DNA of 64,000 bases from Nageia nagi. Lineage: Eukaryota > Pinophyta. The notes under the pieces are model-generated. The model did no database searches. It saw only the letters and a list, made by a program, of their open reading frames with translations, and was not told the DNA's origin. Shown one piece after another: positions 23,801 to 35,507 of this stretch (position 1 is its first letter; each line of letters opens with the position of its first letter). The stretch spans positions 162,626,001-162,690,000 of the forward strand of contig JBITNC010000001.1 of NCBI GenBank assembly GCA_050084985.1, read 5' to 3'. Position numbers and translations under genes: made by a program.

Positions 23801-26033
23801 ATATAAAAGTGGGAAAAAATGAATTAATGAAAATATATTTTCTTATTATTATCTAAGTTTGTCAATTAAACTAATTAGTATCTAATGAGATGATAACTAT
23901 GTTTAATATTTTTAATAAGTAATTCAAGAAATCTTTAGAATCTTGTATTGAATAAACTATGGTTTTAAGATTATGATATTGGTATAATGTTTAGTAAAAT
24001 AATTCAAATGGTACCAATTGCTTTAATTAATTATTAAGGTATCCAAAACCTTATTATAAATAATTTAATTATTTAAGATTGATTAATTATAAGGTAAATA
24101 AATAATGGATTAATGTACATTGACTAAGGAAAAGACATAATTTCTCCTAAGGTCTATAATTAAATTCATTTGCATAATGGTCAAGTTTAAAAAGGGTTAT
24201 TCTGATCCTCCTCCCTCCTAGTACTTGATCCACCCATCAAGTTTCAAGAAGATGTTTGATGCTCATTGCATGAAAATCGATGGAGATGTTAGATGGTTGA
24301 TACAACGATAAAAAACATATGACATGAATAAATTTGAAATACAAACTCATTGGATATGAAATAGTATGATTTGTCAAAAATATCCCATTAATGATTAAAT
24401 GGGTTGTATTATATTATATTAATTCATTAAAGGTTATTTTATATTTATGTCGTGTTAATATGATAAATGGAAAGTAGATGAGTTGTACTTAAATGAATTG
24501 ATTTTATTATATAAATGATTAATAAGTTGTCCTTTTTATTGAAAATAATATTATGATGGTTTAATGCTATAAATAGTGATGATTGCATGAATAGAAGTAG
24601 GAATTAACAGTTATTATTTCATGATCAGTAGTGGGTAGTATAAATCGATTTAAGTAGGTGATTTTACTAAGACTCATAAAGAAGTAAATTATTTAGGTTA
24701 TTAATTCCAATTAAATCCAAAAATATCCCAACAATTTAGAAACAATCCTAAATTTGAACTATGAAGGTTCTAAATGATAATTTGTGATCACTTGAGAAAT
24801 TTCAAGAACCCTTGGGATCAAAATGGGTACAAATGGAACCTAATGGGAATAAATGGGATCATTTGAGATCCTTTGGGATAAATACAAAGTTTTTAGATAA
24901 TAAGGTCAAGATATTAATGATAAAATTTTAAAGGATAAAACCTAATCTAACTTAGAATTAGAATCTACCTTATTAGTAAATGAATTATTAACTTTGAGAT
25001 TTAATCATTTTATGGTTTACATAGTATATTAATGAATTAAGTGGGGAAATAGGGTCAAAAATTCCACCTAAGTACATGACCTCACATATGAAACCAAAGT
25101 GGGTTATGACTTTTATTAATTTGCAAGTTGTAGAAATCGATTAATTAAATTTATAGGAATCAAATCAATATTTCTCAATTGCTTGTACAAAGGTCTTAAG
25201 GATTGATAATAAATAAGAACTCTAAAGACCCAAATTTAGATGATAAGGGAGATGTTAGGAACCCTTTGGGATTAAATGGGATAGTTTGGGAATACTATGA
25301 GAAATAATTTGGATTGTTTGAAATTGTTATAGGATCTAAATCGTAAGATTTCTCAAACATTGATTTGCACTTAAACTAGTGATATTAAACCTTTACAACA
25401 TAACAAGTGCACCTTCTCAAGATTAAGGATATGGTAAATAAGTTTAAATAAAACAATGGTATGATCATCAAGAGTATCTGCTCGCAAGCAAAGACAAGAA
25501 TGCCTAGTGAGCAAACCTTTGTACTTAGAAAGAAAGGATGAAGAGTAAATAAAGTCGATAAGGTATCAATATGTAATACATGTGGGATATAAGTCTATTA
25601 ATAGTAAACCTAGTGAACTGAATAGATTGAAAAAAAAATTAGTTCTAAATTTAGGGTTTTTAGATGTTGAAAGATGGGAGTAGCATTACAAATTTGCCAA
25701 TAAAGCCCTTTAGCAACAATTATCCACTTGCCATCTATAATATCATCACTAAAAGTTACATTTATATGAAGGTGAGTAATAACTGGCTATGTAAGATCCA
25801 AAAAATCATTACTTTAAGACTAAAAATTATCCTATAGAGGCAATTTTCAAGTTATATGGTCGTAGTTACCATCCTTATAACTAGTAAGAAGGTGATTCTT
25901 CATTACCTTTGTAACTGCTAAAGAGGGTATTTATAACTACCCTTGTAACTAACAAAGAGGATATTTTAAAAAATATTAGGGAGGCAATTTTAAACCACCA
26001 TTGTATGATTAGTTAAAAAAAAAATTATGGAAA
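23801..26033. other. Intergenic DNA, no gene seen
   Basis: AT-rich sequence with short repeated words such as GTAACTAACAAAGAGG and GTAACTGCTAAAGAGG near 25,905-25,975. No domain recognised. Confidence 0.5.
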
Positions 26034-26367
26034 GCGCTTGTAAGCATTCTTCCAACATGTGCTACCATGAAAGCTTTGGAAGAGAGTATGGACATATATG
26101 AAAGAATAGTTGATATTTTTCATATAATTTTATGGTTTTCAACCTCCTAATATACATGTATGAAAAATATGGAAGAATACATAAGATCTAATAATTATTT
26201 TATAAGTTGCATGATACAACATAGTTTGATGGACTGCAATGATTGGAGGATATGCATAAATTGGAGTTTTTGAAAATGACCCTACAAAAGTTTAACTTGA
26301 TACAATTTTTAAGTGTTAATATGGAATCTATAACCTTTGTTAGCAATATTCTATCATGTGATGTCCT
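26034..26367 (+). pseudogene. Pentatricopeptide repeat (PPR) protein relic
   Basis: Three pieces in three frames reproduce the plant PPR pattern. At 26,034 the frame reads LVSILPTCATMKALEESMDI, the typical end of one repeat and start of the next. At 26,230 it reads WTAMIGGYA then a stop and IGVFEN. At 26,315 it reads VNMESITFVSNILSCD. The order and spacing fit consecutive PPR motifs of the P-L-S class. Such proteins bind organellar RNA; this fragment cannot, because it is frameshifted twice and has stops. No start, transit peptide or further repeats were found nearby. Identification is by motif pattern only. Confidence 0.75.
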
Positions 26368-27760
26368 ACCCAATTTTTCATTTGATTAGAATAAACTTAC
26401 TATAAAATAATATTATCAACATCGTTTTATGATGTAGTTTTATGAGGTAGTTTTATATTGGATTTGATATTATCGTCAATTTTTATTTTTCAAGATCTAG
26501 TGGTTAAAGTTATGAAAGTGATGTGATGATTAGTAATAGCCCACATGGGGTAACATGGATCTTATGGTTGCATGATATAGTTCTTATTTATTTAATTAGT
26601 TTAGATATCTTAAATATATATCTACAAAATGTTGAAAGATATCATTTTCAAGGCATTTATCTTAAATATCTTTATACTTACATAAAATATTATTAAATAA
26701 AAACATAAAAAAAAATTATAAATAAAAATGCAATAAATATCTCATATTATTTATAAAAAATAATAAATATTACGTAACAACAATTATATATGAAATAAAA
26801 ATTAAATATAAAAAAAATAGTTATGGATATTATTTTTTAAAATGTTTGATTGTTTATTTAAATATTTTAATTATTTTTTAAATATAGTATAAAAATTATA
26901 ATTCTAAATTTATTAAAGTTATTTTTATAATATTAAATTTATTAGTCAATCAATTTTCATTTTTATTTTCTAAAAATGTTTGATAGCTAGACATTTGGGT
27001 CCTTGCTCTCTACCCAGTTGCTATTGTAGAACACCTCTCAACATAATTAATATCTAAACTATAAAATATGTATGTGTAAGTTCACTAACAACATTTTATG
27101 CACTTGCAGAGAATAAAAAGGTAAAATGCATATTTTTTTATATGATTAAAATTAATAAGTCCTGATATTACTTAAATAAGCACATAATTTTGATGGTTTA
27201 AAATTAATTTACATATAATATTAAACATATTAATAAAAAGGGTAAAATATATATTTGTTTATATGGTTAAATGTAACAGAAGCACGAGTGTAGCATAACA
27301 TAAGTGTGAATGTGGAGTAATAGAAGTGGGGGCAAATTATTTCAGAAGTGGAATAGATTGTTATTAAGCAACTTACATCTTAATGAAGATGTAATCTTGT
27401 TGAAATGCAATTGAATGATATTTTAAATGCGATGAATAAATCAAGATTGTGAATTGATCCAAATCCCATCAAGGAATGGATAAATGTATTAATGTAGGAA
27501 AAACCATTCGTAGATGAGGAAATCAGGATGGTATTAGAGCCATAATTCCCAAATGATGAGGTTAGTATATTGATTCCAAAAAGTATAATAGAGAAGGAAG
27601 AATATGGGCTAAAATAAACTCTTGTTGGTCTCTTTGTTGGGGTACAACCCACTCTAGATATTCAAGTTTTAGTTTGATGAAGACCTATAGAAAATAATAG
27701 AGATGGGTCCATGATTCCTTGGAAAGAAAAAATTAGTCAGTAAGAGATGGAAGAAAAATT
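26368..27760. other. AT-rich intergenic DNA, no gene seen
   Basis: Very AT-rich around 26,600-26,950. No frame with a recognisable domain. Confidence 0.5.
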
Positions 27761-27769
27761 TATCCTCTA

Positions 27770-28690
27770 AAAGTGAAAATTTCAACCTCATTCCAACATT
27801 GGTGTCACTACTCGAACTTCATCCATCTTATTAGCACCTATGTGTAATAGCCAAAATTATGAAAGCAATTAGATCCCTTATCACAATTGAGTAATCAACA
27901 AAATTAAAACTTAAGTTTATAGATGCAATATGCATGGTTAGTTTATATATTTCCAAACCTATGATGAAGGTGATAAAGTTAAAAAATAAAGAAGTAAGAG
28001 AATGGATGCAACCAATTGTATATGAAAATATGCCAATTCAATGTGGAATTTGTAATAGTTATGAGCACTATGCCAAGGATTTCCTAGAAAAGAAGAGGAA
28101 GGATGAAGAAAAGAGAGAAAAAGAAAAGAATGAAAAGGAGTTTGAAAATAAATAGAAAGAGCAAGGGTGGAATTCAATCCAAAAATAAAAAAATCAAAAG
28201 AATACATCCAAAATATAGACAAAATGAACCACATCAAAAAAATAATCAACTGCAAATGAATTCCAATGAAAGAAATCAACCATAGCAAAACCCTATGCAG
28301 TGTTGTTGATTTTAGAAGGAATAGGAAAAGAAGAAACATATTTCAATTCATATTTTTGAGAAGATGAGATAACAAATATGAAAATTATGGAAGGGAAGAT
28401 GGAGAAAGAATCAAGAGAGTGATAAAAAAAGTGAGGAATGCATATAGTCAAGAAAAAATAATAAAACAAGAAGAAGGCCAAGATGGAATCTCATAAAGAA
28501 ATATATTGAACTTTATAAAAATAGAACATGTTGTACAAAGACATGTGGGTAGACCATCCCAAGTAGAGACTAAAGAAAAACTCACCAAATAGGATATAGC
28601 AAATGGAAAAAATAAACTCTACATCTGATCAACAAATCTTAGCCCACCTTTGAGCTGAACAAAGGATTTTTTGATTAGAATATTCTAACA
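27770..28690 (+). pseudogene. LINE ORF1 (gag-like, CCHC zinc knuckle) relic
   Basis: A plus-strand reading from about 27,770 gives LIPTLVSLLELHP, stops, then ISKPMMKVIKLKNKEVREWM, IVYENMPIQC and the zinc knuckle CGICNSYEHYAKDF, whose last Cys is replaced by Phe. This order (DUF4283-like domain, ISKP motif, YENIP-like motif, knuckle, Lys/Glu-rich tail) matches plant L1-type LINE ORF1 proteins, which coat the element RNA. A later stretch (about 28,543-28,680) still reads GRPSQVETKEKLTK and DIANGKNKLY between stops, probably the ORF1 tail. No endonuclease or RT was found downstream, so the LINE is truncated or deleted. Confidence 0.65.
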
Positions 28691-29976
28691 ATAAAGAGGT
28701 AGTTGGGCTGCATCCCAGATATAATTATGATGCATTTTGATTAAATTTTGATGATTTTTTATTAATATAATTCCTAAAGTAGGTCTCATTAGGGATACCA
28801 ACATGTTATAACTAGGTAGCATCTGAACTTATTTTGTTAGTAGTTTTTTTGCAAATTATATTAGCTACCACTAGGTATAGCTAGGTAGCAGTTTTTTATT
28901 TTAGAAACCATTTTATGATTGGTGTTTTTAGGGTTAAAAAAAACCCCTTATGATTTTTGATAAATAATTCTCTTATTATCAAAAAATTTAGTAAGAACTG
29001 ATATTAATCAAATAAGTATATAATTTTGATGATTTTTTATTAATGTACATGTACCCTTAAAAGTATTTTATTTAGTATTGTAAAAAATTTCTATTCTAAA
29101 AGAGAAATAATAAAAAATAATATTATAATTAAATTTATTACTTTTGTGGATCAACCATGCCTTTTGGATTATGGAGCATACAAAGGAGACTTACGAATAG
29201 GAAAATGGACCCTACCTTAGTGGGAATAGTTTCCCTCTACTTATGATGTCAAAAACAATAAAGTAAGAGATGAGAGATTGCACAAGAAGGATTTTGGCAA
29301 AAAGGAGGAACATTCATTATACCATAATACTTAAAGAAGAAAATTTTATGAGGTTGGCTCTTTCTTGTTCTTTATTTATGTTTATTTTGGTAGTCAAAAA
29401 TATTATGTTTGTACTATCATCAAATATAGTTCTTAGAATATAAATTATTTTTCCTTATTTTTTTATACAATGTAATGTATTTTATTTAATTTATTCTTTA
29501 TTTAAAATATTTATATACTAATCCAATATTATCTTATAATTATCTAATCCATGAGATAGCATGACTTTTGAAGCCATATCTAATGGCAATTATTTTCTTA
29601 TATTGAGTTTATGAGAAATTTGTTTGATTTGTATGTATTGAATCAACATCAAATGAGATTAAATTTGCACAATATATAGTTTAAATTTATGTCTTTTCAA
29701 TGCAAAAAGAATGAGATAAAATGTAGTTGCATTTTGAAGGATTTAGCCTTCATAAATTGATTAATAATATTGGTTTGACTCAATCATATTTGGTCCAACC
29801 CTAGAGTTTTTCATCTGACCTAACTATACTTCTCCAAATTGGATAAAATTTTAACAACACATTTGGAATCTCTATATAATTTTATGGTTAAAATTTTAAG
29901 GTGGTATGAGAGTTATTCACTTCTGAAGTTTACTATTCTATTTTCCTATTATCAGATGATTAGGTAACTATATGTA
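28691..29976. other. AT-rich intergenic DNA, no gene seen
   Basis: Contains two related stretches (TTTTGATGATTTTTTATTAAT near 28,745 and 29,025) and a small hairpin near 28,861-28,890, but no gene. Confidence 0.5.
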
Positions 29977-30472
29977 CTTAGTGATGTGAATTCAGCTATA
30001 ACAGGAAAACAGAAATTGAATTCCAGTCACAGAACATACAGAAGAAATTCAGACCAAAAACACTCTTCTTATTCCTGAATCCACATACTCTCCAAGAGAA
30101 TACAATGCCCTTTAAATAGCCACAAAAAAAACAAAAAACCAGAATGAGTCGGATTGCGCCCAAAATTTGCATGCGCATCCCTCTTACACTAATTAAGCAG
30201 TATCTAAAATATCCACCCTTAACTAGACGAAAAACAAGAGTTACTAAAGGCGCAACATGCAAAAAAGCCTAAAAATCAGGAGTGCTCTAAAAAAAGCCTA
30301 TTTTTCAGGCCTTAGACGGATGAATCAGGCCTTAAAAATATCATTTTTTGGGTATGGCAGTTCTAGCGAACTTCCATAACTGGAATTTCGTCACGAAGCC
30401 TCAGTTTAAATTTCGAAGCAAAACGACCTCCGGATCAAAAGTTACGGCCCCGGCAACGCATGCATCACTTAG
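29977..30472 (-). mobile_element. Solo LTR with intact 5-bp target duplication
   Basis: The LTR is 29,982-30,467 (486 bp). It begins TGATG and ends CATCA, a perfect 5-bp terminal inverted repeat with TG...CA ends. It is flanked on both sides by CTTAG (29,977-29,981 and 30,468-30,472), the target-site duplication. On the minus strand a TATTTAAA box lies at 30,118-30,111, so transcription would run on the minus strand. The U3 side (30,300-30,467) is GC-rich with many CpG, unlike everything around it. No internal region or PBS follows, so it arose by LTR-LTR recombination. No protein remains to assign it to gypsy or copia. Confidence 0.88.
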
Positions 30473-32203
30473 TATTTCCTTAGGCTATTATTGACTAAGC
30501 CTTCAAATCATCCTAATTTGATAAGGGTAAAAAAGGAGGTCATTTATACTAGTACCTACCTATTATTACAAATTTGAAATAGTCTTGGTAACATCATGGC
30601 ACTATTTATTTTATATAGTTATAAGATGATTATCTTGGAAACATCTTTGTTATCCAAATATTGGACACTAATTTCATACATATATTAATATAAAACACAC
30701 TATATTTGAGTGAATCTGCTAAAGTAATCATATCATGTATCAAATTTTCACACAATTCTCACTTTTTCATGTGTTATTTATTTCCCATCTGCAACTTGGA
30801 TACTTCCTTCTCCTTGGTTTCATTATTACTTGGTCTTCCTACATGCCTGATATCTATATTTGTAGACCTATAGATACTACGGGGTCATCATTCTTATGTT
30901 ATTTTTCCCATGTTGAGTATCCATTCCTACAGTCTCTTATAACTCTGATGAGTGGTTACAATTTTGACCTTCTTTTTCCTTTGTGTTTAGTCTCCTTCCA
31001 TTTATTAGAGTTTTCTTGAGTAATATCATCTTCTGTATTTGAATCACATCTCTTGTGCATAGAGTGATCATATGTTAAATTACCCCTTATGGTTACTATG
31101 GGGGGATCTCAACTACAACCACATTTACCATTCTCTCTTTTTAACCTTCTGATGATTATAGAATATTGGGATAAGCTTCCTTCATAGAAATAAAGGACTT
31201 GGTTAATTGATCATAAGATAAAGCTTTTGTTGGTCTAAATACTAAAGAGTGGGGAGGCTCATCTTTCTTAAATATTTTTTTTTTAATTTGATTATTCAAA
31301 TGTTTAAGTCTCCACTCTTTATTTGCAAGGATTTTAGATGGAAAACAATTTGTAGAGTGTCCTACTTGAATACAAGAATAGCATAAGAAAGAAAGAGCTA
31401 GATTCATACCTTAATTGTTGAATCCATTTGCCAATATCAAAATCTAATACAATAGTTTTTGGGAGTTTCACACCAAATCATTGAATCTTACTTTAATTAA
31501 TCTTAATCAAGCTTTTGTAACCTCATCCAAATTACTAAAATTACTAAAATACTTTTATAAGTTCATGAAAATTACCAAAATACTTTTGAAATTTATAAAT
31601 TAAAAAATAAAATAATGAAAAAAGTCTTTAATCCTTCATTTAATTCGTTTAAATTTGTTTAATGTAAATTTTTATTAATTTTTTTAACTACATGAAATCA
31701 CAATGAGTAGAGCGTAAAAAAAAATTAATATTATTAAAATGATCCAATAAATTTATAAAGTATTTTTTAAATGAAATAAATATTATTATATGAATTGGAT
31801 AAATTGGAAAGTTATGTTATTGTTTGAATAATCAATAAATAAAATATTTTCTAAATTATAATTCTTTAAAGAAATGTATATTAATATGATATGTGATTTT
31901 TTAGATTCAATTGATATGTGAGATGTGAATTTTATAATGAATTTCTATTACAATAACTTAAAAGTATTCAATTTTCTAAATAATAAATAAATAGAATGAA
32001 ATATTGCAATCATTATTTTATTTTTCATAAAAATATTAAAATATTTTTTATTTTTTAATTCATAAAATTTAAAGGTATTTTGATAATTTTAAAAGTATTT
32101 TGGTAATTTTGAAAGATTGAAAAATATTTTAATAATTTTATAAATTTATAAAAAAAAAATTGATATTTTCATGAACTTACAAAGGTATTTTGAAAACTTT
32201 CCC
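30473..32203. other. AT-rich intergenic DNA
   Basis: Mostly featureless. A repeated TTTTGGTAATTTTGAAAG-like motif (with GTATTTTGATAATTTT) occurs in both orientations at 31,520-31,600 and 32,070-32,190. One short zinc-knuckle frame is listed separately. Confidence 0.5.
31156..31407 (-). pseudogene. Short frame with a CCHC-like knuckle, possible retroelement scrap
   Basis: An 83-codon minus-strand frame contains CYSCIQVGHSTNC, a CX2CX4HX3C pattern one residue short of the retroviral-type knuckle, followed by a Lys-rich segment. It could be the remains of a LINE ORF1 or of a gag. Nothing recognisable lies on either side and there is no second copy in the window. It may be chance. Confidence 0.3.
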
Positions 32204-32364
32204 AATATATAAACTAACAAATCCATACTAAAATATAAAAATTGAAACTCATGTCCTTGTGCTGCTTCTTCCACCACTTAGCAACCCATCAAAAAAGGTG
32301 TATCAATCTACCATTAGGATTGTAAATTCTAGTTTAGTGTTAAGAAATGAAGTTTGAATATATT
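32204..32364. repeat. Dispersed repeat, copy 1 (about 160 bp)
   Basis: Aligns in the same orientation with 56,798-56,956. Shared words include ACAAATCCATA, GCAACCCAT, TATTAATCTAC-like sequence, TTAGTGTTAAGAAAT and TTGAATATATT. Identity looks roughly 75-80% by eye. Neither copy has a known element attached. Confidence 0.7.
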
Positions 32365-32460
32365 AGGAGTTGTCTATGCTACCACAAAATTGACCCCTCA
32401 TACCCCTGACATCATTAGAAAAAGGACCTTTGTACGTGGCTCGAAAGTAAGGTCCATTAT

Positions 32461-32575
32461 TTTCTATCACCAATAGGGTTTGTAAATGCTAGGTGTTATT
32501 CATGGTAGTAAATGTCAGGCATGTTTTTCGATATGTAAATGCTAGGTGTATTCTTAGCTATAAACACCATGTGTT
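32461..32575. repeat. Palindrome-rich repeat, left part cut by element C
   Basis: GTAAATGCTAGGTG occurs twice (about 32,472 and 32,535), with GTAAATGTCAGG between. The same words and their reverse complements fill 41,220-41,910, on the other side of element C. The two parts were contiguous before C inserted. Confidence 0.75.
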
Positions 32576-33076
32576 TGAAGGATTTGAACTATATCTAAAC
32601 AAATCCTCTAGGACCTAAGACTAGGAAACTCAATCATACACAAGATAACACAATTACTCAAGATAACACAATTACTCAAGATAACACAAGTGTAATGTGG
32701 TTCCTCCCTCCTTGGGAGTACATACACAACTAGTATCTCAATTCTCAAGTATGCCTCTCTTACAACTATACTCTTCCTCTCCTACACAACTAGTAGAGTA
32801 ATCTTACTCCAAGAACTTAGTTATGTTACAAGAGGAGAGGCCCTCTATTTATAGCTTGAGAGCACCTCCCTAACCTTCCTTTAACCCAAGGGTAAGGTTA
32901 GGGTTACATTAAATGTATCACCTAACTTCAACCTACCAACTAACCACTTTGGTAAAGTCAAAGTCTACATATTAAAGAATTCAATTAATATCTTAAGGTA
33001 TCTACATACCCTTAAGTGATTAATTGAATTTACAAGGAGTTTAGATATTCACAATATTTCATTACAAATTCTAACA
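32576..33076 (-). repeat. 3' LTR of element C (501 bp)
   Basis: Differs from the 5' LTR by an extra 18-bp unit (CACAATTACTCAAGATAA, present twice here and once in the other LTR) and by three substitutions. TG...CA ends and the flanking GTGTT duplication are intact. It contains the TATA box in the same place as the 5' LTR. Confidence 0.97.
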
Positions 33077-33090
33077 CTCCCCCTTAATGC
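33077..33090 (-). promoter_or_regulatory. Polypurine tract of element C
   Basis: The minus strand reads GCATTAAGGGGGAG immediately upstream of the 3' LTR start. It is the plus-strand DNA priming site for reverse transcription. A second TCAAGGGGGAGTGA sequence occurs at the end of pol (about 33,908-33,921), about 820 bp further inside. Confidence 0.9.
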
Positions 33091-33539
33091 AATATTGGGA
33101 TAGAGTGTAGAAGAAAGAAGAGAGAGAGTAAGAGAGAGTTCTCCTCCATAGAGATACAAGTGGAGATGAGAACATTTACATATTTGAGAATATTTTTGAG
33201 AACTAGTATGAGACTCACTACATTACCATTTGAAAAATTGTTTACAATACAATCATTAACCACAACTGGTTTCACTGTACATAGTAGTCGATCAACTTTA
33301 AGATGACATGTGAGTCTCCATGAGCTTGCTTTCACAAGGTAAGTAACCTGCATTTTTGAAGAAGATCCTACATGCTACAAGAAACTCATGAACAAAATCA
33401 GTTAGATGCATCATATATTCAAATAAGAGAATCAAATAATGCCATCTTATAAATAACTGATCAATGGTGCACTATAAGCCATCACAGAGATGCCAAGCCA
33501 TCACTCATATTCACCTGTTGTATATAGACATGTGTTGAT

Positions 33540-33850
33540 TTTAAATAGAGCATAAAAATTGTACAATGAGTTTCTCACGTAGAGCAAACTCACCATAGAG
33601 GTCTAGAATGTACAACAAGTTCCTCACGTAGAGCAAACTTACCACGGAGGTATATTAATTATATGCTCAAAATTTGTACAACAAGTTTCTCACGCAGAGC
33701 AAACTTACCATGGAGGTATAAAATGTACAACAAGTTTGTCATGTAGAGCAAACTTACCACTGAGGTATCAAATAATCAACACTCTATAATAACAATTGTA
33801 CAACAAGTTTGTCACACAGAGGAAACTTACCACAGAGGTCTAGAATGTAC
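33540..33850 (-). repeat. Minisatellite in element C 3' noncoding region
   Basis: Five imperfect units built on GTACAACAAGTTTCTCAC, GTAGAGCAAACTTACCA and GAGGTATA-like words, at irregular 50-75 bp spacing. It lies between the pol end and the PPT, as does the unrelated-looking array of element B. Its role is unknown. Confidence 0.85.
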
Positions 33851-33905
33851 AATAAAAAAAAGGCCTCTTAGAGGTGAAGTTGTCATCACTAACAAAAGTT
33901 TAAAC

Positions 33906-35507
33906 TTCACTCCCCCTTGAGGGCAACTTCACCAACCCGAGAGAATCCCTAAGCTTGCAGAACTGAGCTTCAAGAAGGGGCTTGGTGAACAAATCAATGA
34001 AGTTTTCAGTAGATGGACAATACTGCAAGTATATGATGTCATCTAGAACCTTCTCCCTGATAAAATGAGCTTAGATTTCTACATGTTTGGTTCATTGATG
34101 GAACACAGGATTCTTAGCCAAAGAGATAGCTGATTGATTATCTGATGAAATAAGAGATGGGGCATTTTGCTTATACCTGATTTCATGCAAAAGATGCCTC
34201 AGCCAAATAGCATCTTGGGTAGCAACAGACATGGCTTGATATTCGGCTTCGATGGTAGAAAGAGTCACAGTAGGTTGCTTCTTGGAAGCCTAAGAGATAG
34301 CACCTGAACCAATGCTAAACACATATGTAGAGGTTGATTTTTTGTCATCTCTATCACCTCCATAATCAAAATCTGAGAACCCTGAGAGAACAATCGAGGG
34401 CACTTTGGAATACTTAAGAGCAAGATCCTTTGTCCTTGTGACATACCTCAAGATTTGCTTAACAGCATTGAGGTGTTCAACATATGGTTTTTGCATGAAT
34501 CGTGCCATCAGATTCACTGCAAAGGCAATATTAGGATGAGAGATGGTCAGATATAGAAGACTACCGATCAATTATCTATAAGCTGTAGCATCAGCCAACT
34601 GAGAATTTTAGCTTAGTGATACAATGATTCCAGGAGAAATAGGTATTACAGCATATTTACACTCCTCCATTCCAAACTTTTGCAAGATGTCTGATATATA
34701 CTTAGATTGACTAAGATAAGTACAATCTTTGTGTTGGTATACTTACATCCCAAGATAGTAATGCAATAGAACTAGATCAGTCATTTCAAATGTTGCCTTT
34801 AGTTTGGAGATGCACTCTTGGATGATTTAAATATTATTGCCTGTTATGAGAATATCATCCACATAAAGGAGAATTATGACCACGTCTTGTCCTTGATTGA
34901 GTACATAGAGATCTAAATCAGAGAAGCACTTGGAAAAACCAATATCTACAAAGAATCCTAAAATTTTCTTGTACCATGCTCTAGGTGCTTGCTTAAGTCC
35001 ATACAAAGACTTCTTTAGCTTACACACAAGAGACTCTTTTCCTTCTAGAATAAATCCTTCTAGTTGATTCATGTAGATTTCAACATCCAAGTCACCATTG
35101 AGAAATGCACTTTTAACATCAAGTTGAAAAGCTTTCCATCCTTGAGCTGCAGAAAGAGCAAGGATTATTCTGACAGTAGGCATCTTGGCCATAGGAGCAA
35201 AGGTTTCCTCATAATCAATACCATATTTTTGAGCGAATCCTTTGACTACTAACCTTGCCTTGTATTTTTCAACTTTTCCATCAGAATTGTACTTGACCTT
35301 GTATATCCATTTATTGCCAATCACATTTTTCTCATTGGGATAAGGAACCAAATCCCAAGTTTCATTTTTCATGAGTGCCTCATACTCAACTTTCATAGCT
35401 TCCATCCAACACTCTTGCTTGGAAGCTTCTTTGAAGGTTGATGGCTCATGTGTATTATCAATTTTGGCAAATAAAGAGTTATTCAAGGTCATACTCCTTG
35501 TAATTCT
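33906..35507 (-). pseudogene. Copia reverse transcriptase-RNase H of element C (broken)
   Basis: The longest clean piece, 35,492-34,827 (about 221 codons), holds the RT core: WIYKVKYNSDG, ARLVVKGFAQ, QLDVKSAFLNGDL, KSLYGLKQAPRAWY and the catalytic YVDD of LLYVDDILITG. RNase H follows at 34,571-34,290 (LMARFMQKP, LRYVTRTKDLALKY, GFSDFDYGGD). The polyprotein ends with TKPLLEAQFCKL and a stop at about 33,909. In-frame stops lie at 34,827, 34,608, 34,572, 34,092 and 34,071; several are consistent with Gln or Arg codons changed by C-to-T. RT catalytic residues are intact, but no full-length product is possible. A live enzyme would copy element RNA within cytoplasmic particles. Confidence 0.92.

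Noticed and set aside
28861-28890. Small hairpin (AGCTACC ... GGTAGCA)
   Set aside because: Arms of only six to seven bases with an AT-rich loop; too short and isolated to call a regulatory RNA.
30735-31019. 94-codon plus-strand ORF rich in Phe, Leu and Ser
   Set aside because: No motif, no homologous copy in the window and no start context; typical of chance frames in T-rich DNA.
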